A stretch of 64,000 nucleotides of DNA from Spiroplasma apis B31 (lineage in GTDB: Bacteria > Bacillota_I > Bacilli_A > Mycoplasmatales > Mycoplasmataceae): the NCBI RefSeq assembly GCF_000500935.1, contig NC_022998.1, forward strand, positions 434,001-498,000. Direction: 5' to 3'. Shown here in pieces: positions 52,998 to 64,000 of the stretch (position 1 is the first letter of the stretch; each line of letters opens with the position of its first letter). A program made the position numbers and the translations under genes. The notes below the pieces were generated by a model that saw only the letters and a program-made list of their open reading frames with translations, was not told the DNA's origin and made no database searches.

Positions 52998-54734
52998 ATG
53001 AGAAATTTATTTAAAAGTTTATCAATTGAAATACAAACACGGGTATTATCATCACCAAAAAGAATAATTAAATTCTTTGGTGTACTAATAGTACCTTTTT
53101 TATATGCCTTTGTTTTAATTATGGCATTTTGAAATCCAATGGCAAATTTAGGAAGAGTACCAGCTTCTTTTTTGGATAACGAAGGAACATACTTTACCTA
53201 TAAGAATTTAGCTGCTAAAAAATATGGTGTTTTAGTTGATAAAAATGGTAAAGTATTCAAAACAAAAGATGAAATAGTAAAAGCTAAGGATAATGATAAT
53301 CTTTATTTAAATACAACTAATGAAAATATTACTTACATGTATGATGATAAACTCACCAGTGAAACAAGTCTTTTTGATACTTTAATTAAAAACGGTGTAT
53401 TTAAACCAAATGATGCGAATTACAAAAATAAAGAAGAAACAAAATGGTCAACAAAAAATCTATCAAATATTACATTTAATAATTTCAGCTACTTGCAAGG
53501 TGAAAAAGCAAAAAAAGAATATAAAAACAAATCCGATTTTGTGCAAGTTTATGTACCTGAGAATTTCTCTGCACATTTATTAAAAGAACTTTATGAAATA
53601 TTATCGCACTCTATTCAATTAAAGGATTTTACAACAGAAAAACTTAAGTTATACACAACTTTCGAAAGGAATTATGTTGTAGGTTACTTTTTTGAAAATA
53701 TATTAAAAAATAAAGATGCACTTATGGCAGGGATATTGATACAAACATTACGTGAGTTTAGTGGATTATTTCCTCAATGAAGTGAAATAGCTGATAAATT
53801 AAAGTTAGATAGTTTCATTGACACTCAAAGTGGTGGTTCTAAAGAGGGATATTATGGAATTGGTTTAGGTCAATTATTTATAACTCTTGGACTATTTGTT
53901 GGTGCCTTTGTACAAACTTTCATTTATGATCGTGCAAAAAGATTTATCAAAGCAAATGCGATCCAATGATATTTTTCAAAAACACTACTTATGTATTTGA
54001 CTGGCGTTTTACAAGCGACTTTACTTTTAGCAACATTATCTTTGTCACCATTTAATATAATCGGTTCAAGTGCCTTATTATCAACTTGATTATGAATGTT
54101 ATTCATAGAATTGATAATAGTTATTTGTGTTCAAGCATTATGATTTAGTTTTAGAGACGAGACGGTTGGGAGATTTATGGTCATAGTATATATGGTTATG
54201 AACATTTCGAGTGGTTGAGGAACTTTCCCTGCAATCTTGCAATTTGGTATCTTCCATTTTTTAAGTCATTTCGCAATATTTAGTTATTCTATTAGTGGAT
54301 TTGGAGCTATTTTCTTTAGTATTAGTGAGAATGGATTTAACATTATAGATACCTTGTACTTACTAAAACAAGCTGGTTTCTTGAGCTTATTTTTGTTATT
54401 TTTTATAACCTTAGGAATTTATGGAGCAATTAAAAGAAATAGGGAGATTTGTTTTGGTACTTACAAAGGAAAACAAATAACCAATGCTTTGGATATTTTA
54501 GGAATGGAAGAATATAAAAACAACTTCTTCACTAAGTTAGGCTTTTTAAAACTTTATAAATGACATAACATCAAACAATTAGAATATAATCAAGAATTGA
54601 AAAAACACATAAATGAAAGTCATCCATGAGAAAAACAATTCAAATGATTTAAGAAAAAAGGTTACACTGATGTAAAAAAACCTAATGAATCAGATAACGA
54701 CATCATGAGTAGAAACGACAGCACTGAGGTTTAA
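52998..54734 (+). CDS. YhgE/Pip-like ABC-2 membrane protein
   Basis: 578 residues: one N-terminal helix (VLIVPFLYAFVLIMAFWNP), a hydrophilic extracytoplasmic region of about 230 residues beginning RVPASFLDNEG, then five or six C-terminal helices and a charged cytoplasmic tail. This is the YhgE/Pip layout, where the first helix leads into h-P-V-A-h-V-N-x-D-x-G. Members help export type VII-like cargo or serve as phage receptors; the role here is unknown. TTAGAGGGTTTT precedes the ATG, 65 bases after rel. Confidence 0.75.
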
Positions 54735-54806
54735 TAACATCATTTATTTGAAACCTATCCCCTAAGCCGTTTGGTAATTGGTAACTAAGAGTTGGTATTT
54801 TTGTGA

Positions 54807-54812
54807 TATAAT
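54807..54812 (+). promoter_or_regulatory. Promoter -10 of the 54843 gene
   Basis: TATAAT at 54807-54812, with AAGGGGAAGAAGTA before the ATG. Confidence 0.55.
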
Positions 54813-54842
54813 AAGCTTAGTAACTTATAAGGGGAAGAAGTA

Positions 54843-55661
54843 ATGAGAAGAGAAATGATTTATTTACCTATTCAAGAATTTGTTGATGCAAACTTGGATT
54901 TTAATTTAGCCTCAACAAGAAAAGAATCAGAGTATGACTTTAATTTTACAAGATGAAAAACATTGATTTATTCAAGTCAAAAACTTAAGTTTGTACTAAA
55001 GTATGCACAAGCAGTTCTACAATGATTAACAAAAGTTGTTGATGTTAAAAACTTCAATGTTTCAATTGATACAACAACTGTTGATAGATTCAACTTCTCT
55101 ATTTATGAATTTGATAATCATATCTTCAACTGTACTTTATTTACTAATTTTTATTTAATACCAGAATCTGATTGATCTTCAAAAGTATTTGAAATGCATT
55201 ACTCAAAATATGATTTGATTAATGGAGGACAACTAGTCTTGAATGATGAAGCAAGTTTTTGAAAAGGTGAATCTGGATTTGAAAAATTTGTTAATATGTT
55301 ATATGCAATAATAAAAGAACCATATAAATTTGAAGACAAAAGTCCAGTTCAATGACAAGTTGATTTTAAAGATAAAAAATTATCTAGCTCACAAATTAGA
55401 ATGCAAATAGCTTCATTAGTTAATAAAGGTGTAAGACCTGAAGATCCATACCTTACAATGGAACAAGCAGTTAAAATTGAACAAGGTGCTAATCCTGCAC
55501 AAGTTGCAGAACAAGCTAAAAAAGAAAGCCAAAAACGTGAGGCAATTAACCCTTTATGGGATGAAGCAATTCAACTAGAAGAGAAATTCAAAGATTTAAA
55601 CTATGCTATGAAAAAAGTTAGAGGTATTGAAACTAAAAATAATAAAAAAGGAAGAAGATAA
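54843..55661 (+). CDS. Hypothetical protein, 272 aa
   Basis: Soluble, with many TGA Trp codons (FNFTRW, SDW, FWKG, PVQWQVDF). The N-terminal 175 residues look alpha/beta; the C-terminal 95 are helical and polar (MEQAVKIEQGANPAQVAEQAKKESQKREAIN) and end in a basic patch. No family recognised. Single-gene unit with its own promoter and a long terminator. Confidence 0.7.
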
Positions 55662-55669
55662 TAAAAAAC

Positions 55670-55738
55670 TAAACAACCTTTTAAAGAAATGAATTAATTT
55701 AATTATTATTCTAATCATTTCTTCAAGGTTGTTTTTTA
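55670..55738 (+). terminator. Long two-tier terminator
   Basis: Outer stem AAACAACCTT/AAGGTTGTTT, inner stem AAGAAATGA/TCATTTCTT, then T6. Confidence 0.85.
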
Positions 55739-55803
55739 TTTATAAAAATAATTTTATAAATTAAAATTACTACAACTTAATCAATTAATTTTATCAGATA
55801 GTG

Positions 55804-55809
55804 TATAAT
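55804..55809 (+). promoter_or_regulatory. Promoter -10 of the first APC permease leader
   Basis: TATAAT at 55804-55809 predicts a start near 55816, just before the first helix of the leader. Confidence 0.5.
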
Positions 55810-55815
55810 GAAAAA

Positions 55816-56215
55816 AGATAATAAAGTTAGTACTTTATTAGAAAAAAATTTATTTGTATTTAATACAAAGCTTTACTTAAAACTAATGTTTAAGAATGTA
55901 CTAACTTTAAAAATTCATTTATAACTTTATAAAAGAGACAATGAGTTTAATTTATCTACTGATTAAAGAGATAAAAAAATTATTAGAAACGGAGATCAAG
56001 TTATGCGTAAATATAACATCATTAAAAATAAGTTTATGGCATTTAAGAAACACAAAGTATTTACTTTTGGTACGTTTTTTGAATTATTTTGCGTGTAATG
56101 ATGAAAACAGTTTTGAAAAGGTTGTCAATTAATATTTAATAATTAAACCACCTTAATACAGAAGTAAATATAAATTTAATTAAGAAAAAATTAAATTTAT
56201 ATTTTTTTTATATTT
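55816..56215 (+). promoter_or_regulatory. Long structured leader of APC permease 1 with three-way junction and terminator
   Basis: P1: AAAGTTAGTAC (55823-55833) pairs perfectly with GTACTAACTTT (55898-55908). Inside lie P2 TTTGTAT-TTA-ATACAAA (55853-55869) and P3 CTTAAA/TTTAAG (55876-55894). At the far end an AT-rich perfect hairpin (AAATATAAATTTAATT with its complement, about 56165-56207) plus T7 forms a terminator 30 bases before the permease ribosome binding site. The layout is that of a riboswitch or attenuator; no named class matched. Confidence 0.5.
55941..56132 (+). CDS. Possible small leader ORF, 63 aa
   Basis: ATG 55941 preceded by AAAAGAGACA (weak site), TAA at 56130-56132. The N-terminus MSLIYLLIKEIKKLL is hydrophobic, the rest mixed with two Cys. 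It lies between the leader's three-way junction and its terminator. It could be a leader peptide or chance; codon content is not distinctive. Confidence 0.25.
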   Translation: MSLIYLLIKEIKKLLETEIKLCVNITSLKISLWHLRNTKYLLLVRFLNYFACNDENSFEKVVN

Positions 56216-56245
56216 TTTTATCAAATAGAAAACGAGGAGAATTAA

Positions 56246-57895
56246 ATGAAGAGTATAAATGCAGAAAACCAGAGGATTGATCCTACTGGAAATATGCAAA
56301 ATCAAATTATCAACAAAAAAAGTCGAAACTCTGCAGCTTTTGATTTTTGAAGAGTATTCTCAATAGTCTTTGGAAATTCAATTGGTGTTGGAGTTTATCT
56401 AAAAAGTAAACAGGCATTGTTAGCAGCACATAACCCATATATTGTTTTAATTATTTTAGGATTAATGGCGTTTATTGGTATTTCAATGGTGTTTGTATTT
56501 ATTGAGTTAGGAACTAGTGCAAAAAATAGGTATCATACGCATACATGTTTTGCAGAGACTTTTATTGGAAGAAGAACAGGAAGTTTATTCTCGCTCTTTT
56601 ATTCAATAATATATGTTCCTGTTTATGTTGGTCTAATGGCTATAACAGTTTCTTACTATATTTTTAGAGTAATTGATGATTACCACAATAATGAAGCTTG
56701 AATCAATCCAGATACAGAAGCCTTCTTAATAATATTTATAGCGGTATTAATTATCTTTTTCATGTGTATATCAAATGCTCATGCTTCAAACGGATGATTT
56801 AAATATTTACATATATTTTTTAACAACTTAAAGTTTTTACCACTAGTTTTTGTCATCGGATTAGGTTTTTATGCAAAGTTCCATTTAAGTACAACAGCTT
56901 TCAATGAAGCAAATACTACACAATGAAAATTTAGTTATTTTATTCTTGTTATACCAATGCTTTTATTTGAACTAGATGGATTTATGTATGGTTCTAGTAT
57001 TGAAAAAGAAATCAAACATAAAAAAATGTTAGTTGCTGGACAAGTTGTTGGTGTTATTTTAGTGGTAATGGTAAATATCTTATTTGCAGTTTCATTATAT
57101 TTTGGAACATTGGATGCAGATTCATTTTCATTGATATCAGCAATTATTCCTAAAGATTGAGCATTATTTTGTAAGTTACTAATTGCAGTAGTTGTGCTAG
57201 GATCAGTTGCTGGATTCACTAGTTTTGGAGTAATAAACTTATCTAGCACAACTGACAATAATGGTCCGCAATTAATATATTACAAACAAGGTAAAGCAAT
57301 GATTTCGCATAAGTTGAGCGGTTATATAAATGCTATTATTATTTCATTAACATTAGTCATTATCACAACAACTTCATGACTAGTTTATCGAAACTCACTT
57401 GATAGAACTAATAAACTCAGCGAATATTATTATGTTGGTCAAGCAGTAACATTCTTGATTGACAAAATATCTGACTCAGCAGTTGTTATTGCTTTTACAA
57501 CTTATTTAACTTTGATGGTGGCAGCGCTTGTTAATCATAAGACCAAAAAAGTTGATGATGTTTTAAATGTCAGAGGTAGTGTTTATTATAATGTTATAGC
57601 TTCAAGTATTATGAGTTTATTTTTGATATACATTTATTATGATATCTTTAAAAAATTATGATCAGATGATGTTGGTCAAATATTACAACCAATATTTGTT
57701 ATTATCTTTACAACATTGTTGTTAATAATATTCTTAATAAATGAGTTGAGAATTTCAAAAGCTAACATAGATGAAAATGATTTTATATTAAAAATAAATC
57801 CTAAAAATTGAGGTAAATCTTATAATCGTTTAGAAGCGATCGAGAATTATAAAAACAAAAACAAAAGTTTCTATAGTAAATTAAATAGTAATTAA
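56246..57895 (+). CDS. APC-family amino acid permease 1
   Basis: 549 residues with about 12-14 hydrophobic segments. FDFWRVFSIVFGNSIGVGVYL is the first APC helix with its G-x-G substrate-binding break; FIELGTSAKN and the later VIPMLLFELDGFMYGSSIEKEIKHKK (family: h-h-F-x-G-F-E...E-x-K-x-P) also fit. A 30-residue polar N-terminus precedes it. It should import an amino acid or export one by exchange; which one is unknown. ACGAGGAGAATTAA is the ribosome binding site, behind a leader with a terminator. Confidence 0.85.
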
Positions 57896-57920
57896 ATTAA
57901 AATAATTAAATTTGAAGTGT

Positions 57921-57926
57921 TATACT
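57921..57926 (+). promoter_or_regulatory. Possible -10 box of the second APC leader
   Basis: TATACT at 57921-57926, one mismatch from consensus, no clear -35. Confidence 0.35.
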
Positions 57927-57929
57927 CAT

Positions 57930-58190
57930 AGAGTTGCAAAAAAATTTGGAGGTGAATACTATGATAACTGATAAGAAGATAAAGTGTAAATCAAAAATCA
58001 AAAACTTAAATTTATATATCTGTAGTTTAACTAAGATAAGTTTTCATAGTATTTATTGTGAAACCTTTTATAGTTATCTTAAATAATATTATTAATAATA
58101 ATGTAACAGACACTTTGTGTAGAGTTACAGTTTTCAAATATTATGGAAATATAAATTTTATTCAAATAAAATTTATATTTTTTTATTTTT
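57930..58190 (+). promoter_or_regulatory. Structured leader of APC permease 2 with terminator
   Basis: TAAGATAA (58032-58039) pairs with TTATCTTA (58074-58081), enclosing GTTTTCA/TGAAAC (58040-58064). A second hairpin joins TGTAAC to GTTACA with inner ACAC/GTGT (about 58101-58131). A perfect AT-rich hairpin (AAATATAAATTTTATT with its complement) plus T7 ends the leader about 15 bases before AAAGGAGG. The terminator sequence is nearly the same as that ahead of APC permease 1. Confidence 0.5.
57961..58086 (+). CDS. Candidate leader peptide, 41 aa
   Basis: TTGGAGGTGAATACT gives a near-ideal ribosome binding site and spacing to ATG 57961; the frame ends at TAA 58084-58086. The peptide is Lys-rich and has three Cys at residues 9, 21 and 33. 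Its 3' half covers the first leader hairpin, so ribosome movement could change the fold before the terminator. No family is recognised; the strong ribosome binding site is the main support. Confidence 0.45.
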   Translation: MITDKKIKCKSKIKNLNLYICSLTKISFHSIYCETFYSYLK

Positions 58191-58206
58191 AAAGGAGGAA
58201 AATATC

Positions 58207-59808
58207 ATGAACGAGCGTAAAAAAACCTTGTCGAAACTCACCATTATATTTATGGTATTTGCGACAGTTTTCGCTTTAAGAAATATTATCAACAATCAAG
58301 TTCAGTTTGGTTTATTATCAATGTTACTATTTTTAGTAGGGGGAATTGTTTATGCAATTCCAATAGTATTCATATCTTCTGAATTTGCAAGTATCAAAAA
58401 ATTAAAAAATGCTGAAGCAGGATTAGGGAGTTATTGTTCCCTAATCCTTGGTAAAAAATGTGGGTTCTTAGCAAGTTGATCGTCATTTTTTACAAACCTA
58501 TTTTACTTTGCTACCTTGGCACCATTTACTGTTATAGCAATTAGTTTTGTTATTACAGGAACAAATGGTTTTGACTTGTTGGCTTTAAAATTAAATGAAA
58601 ATGGAATGGACGAAAATAATGCTAGTCGAGTATCAGCTATCTTATTAGCTTGTATCGCCATTGTTATTTTTTGAACAGGTTCATTTATTGCAAAAAAAGG
58701 AGCACGTTGGATCGGAATCATTACCAACATTGGTGGAACTGCTTCACTAATGTTGGGAGTAGTGTTTATTGTTTTATGTTTATTTGTAGCATTACCAGTA
58801 TTCAAAAATGGACAAGTACCAAGTTCTTTTAATAAAGAACATTTAAATCCAATGAGTTCTTGAGGTTTTGATGGTGACTGATGAGGATTTATGTCAGCTT
58901 TTCCTTGAATTATGATTTCTTATAATGGGATTGAAACAATGGCTGTATTTATGAGAGATACTAAAAAAGGTCCAAAAGCTTTCAAAATATCAACATTGAT
59001 TGGAATGTTGATTGTTATTTTCTTAATGGTTTGTGGAGGATTAGCATTAAGTCTTGTAATTGAACAAGGATTAATTACTAAATGAGGTCTTTCAAATACT
59101 TATTATTACGTATTTTCATATATGTTTAATTTACCTTTTGATTCAATTGGTGGAACAATAATAATCAGAGTTGTTGCATTAGTAACAGCATTAAATGGAT
59201 TAGGAGCTCTGTTCTTTTGAACTGTAGGACCAGTTAAAGTTTTCTTTTCAGAAATACCAGAAGGTGTAATGGGAAAATGAGCACAAAAAACTAATAAAGC
59301 AGGAATTCCTACTAATGGAATTATTGCGCAAGCAATTGTTGTAACAATTATTTTATTAATTGTTGGAGTTACTACAACTGGAGCTATTGGAAAAGGTTCT
59401 TCTAATTTCTTGACTTTGATAACTCAAACAACTACAACTATGTCGGTTTTTCCATTTTTATTCTTTTTTATATCGTATATAAAATTAAGATGAAAATTGG
59501 AAGATACAGAAAGAACTACTAAATTCTTTAAAAATAAATATATTGCGATCACAATAACCTCAATATCCTTAATGGTTATTATAATAGCAATAATATTTGG
59601 AGCAATTCCTTCACCAGTGTCATGAAAAAGTGATTGAGTCACTTCTTTAACTAGTTTATTACTTTCGGTTGGTGGCTTAGTTATTTTTATGGGATTTGCA
59701 ATGTTGATGTGATACTTAAATGTTCAAAGAAAAAATAAAAAACTAAGTTTAAATAATACTGAGATTAATGAAATTATGACATCCAATATTACAAAAGAAG
59801 AAAAGTAA
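58207..59808 (+). CDS. APC-family amino acid permease 2
   Basis: 533 residues, about 12 helices. The opening LSKLTIIFMVFATVFALRNI and FPWIMISYNGIETMAVFMRDTKKGPKAF resemble the glutamate/GABA-antiporter branch of the APC superfamily (family: h-F-x-h-x-G-h-E-x-x-A-x-x...K-x-P). It is not a close copy of permease 1. AAAGGAGGAAAATATC precedes the ATG. It is regulated separately through the leader at 57930-58190. Substrate unknown. Confidence 0.85.
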
Positions 59809-59856
59809 AAGAAAATATAAAAACTAAATCAATTTAAATAAGGATAAAAACTAAAC

Positions 59857-59897
59857 CTACTAATTTGACGTAAATGTTAAGTTAGTAGATTTTTATA
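59857..59897 (+). terminator. Terminator after APC permease 2
   Basis: CTACTAA (59857-59863) pairs with TTAGTAG (59882-59888), followed by ATTTTTAT. Confidence 0.65.
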
Positions 59898-59961
59898 TTA
59901 TCAAGTGTTTTTATATAAAACTACAAACTCGATTATTCAAATTAAGAAGGATAATTTAATA

Positions 59962-60044
59962 TTTTGATAGTTTAGACATCAAAAGTATCCAACTACTTTC
60001 TCTTTTGGAAACCATTTAGTTATTGATCATTTTCACTATCAAAA
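59962..60044 (+). promoter_or_regulatory. Nested inverted repeats before the PTS operon
   Basis: TTTTGATAGT (59962-59971) pairs perfectly with ACTATCAAAA (60035-60044). Inside, CAAAAG (59980-59985) pairs with CTTTTG (60002-60007). It may be an RNA switch or a protein target; no ribonucleic antiterminator consensus of the LicT/SacT type was recognised. No T-run follows, so a plain terminator is unlikely. Confidence 0.45.
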
Positions 60045-60087
60045 ATAGTTTTCAAGCCGCATTATATAAATACAGGAGGAAAAAAGC

Positions 60088-63958
<3,871 letters not shown>

Positions 63959-64000
63959 CAATATTGCTTTGAAGCATTAGTTATGTTAAAAAACAAGGAG

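Overview
The window is low-GC DNA from a mollicute that reads UGA as tryptophan: most long genes stay open only when TGA is translated, and nearly all Trp positions in conserved motifs are TGA. A full-length fibril protein gene (fib, 40328-41866) points to the genus Spiroplasma. All CDS coordinates below use genetic code 4. Promoters are mostly recognisable as TATAAT -10 boxes with poor -35 boxes. Many transcription units end in strong hairpin plus T-run terminators.

Layout. 1-9378: end of an ABC-2 type permease, small soluble genes (hypothetical, DUF192-like, DJ-1/PfpI) and three tandem paralogous ~615-residue lipoproteins. 9445-11744: a purine riboswitch controlling a purine permease and hypoxanthine phosphoribosyltransferase. 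12065-16804: two related large permeases with one ABC ATPase, then a small lipoprotein. 16938-21259: nusA-ylxR-ylxQ-infB-rbfA translation operon. 21287-25893: ECF transporter S component, rsmE, an overlapping pair of unknown proteins that look like divergent nucleotidyltransferases, and an unknown gene. 25976-32249: truB-ribF-like, rpsO, a degenerate FGGY-like protein, an HNH-fold-like protein, a structured leader RNA, miaA, an RpiR regulator and tRNA-Gly(UCC). 32271-36499: membrane protein, LicA-like kinase, rdgB, trmL and a DEAD-box helicase.

36541-44217: ravA-viaA-PPC protein, then fib, a small protein and a YitT-family membrane protein. 44261-48972: ComN-like protein, a giant fused SecDF and apt. 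49003-49666 is empty. 49667-55738: a short predicted transcript, an Asn/Gln/Phe-rich disordered protein, rel (ppGpp), a YhgE/Pip membrane protein and a hypothetical protein. 55804-59898: two APC-family permeases, each behind a long structured leader ending in a terminator. 59962-63958: a beta-glucoside type PTS IIABC with a coiled-coil tail and a GH1 phospho-beta-glucosidase.

Functional links: purine salvage (permease, hpt, apt) under purine sensing; ribosome and tRNA maturation (nusA operon, rsmE, truB, miaA, trmL, rpsO); cytoskeleton (fib) next to the RavA/ViaA AAA+/VWA pair; secretion (SecDF); sugar uptake and hydrolysis (PTS plus GH1). The least explained parts are the gene-free leaders (30087-30210, 55816-56215, 57930-58190, 59962-60044), the 22823-25346 gene pair and the disordered protein at 49795. 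No CRISPR array, rRNA, insertion sequence or prophage was seen.
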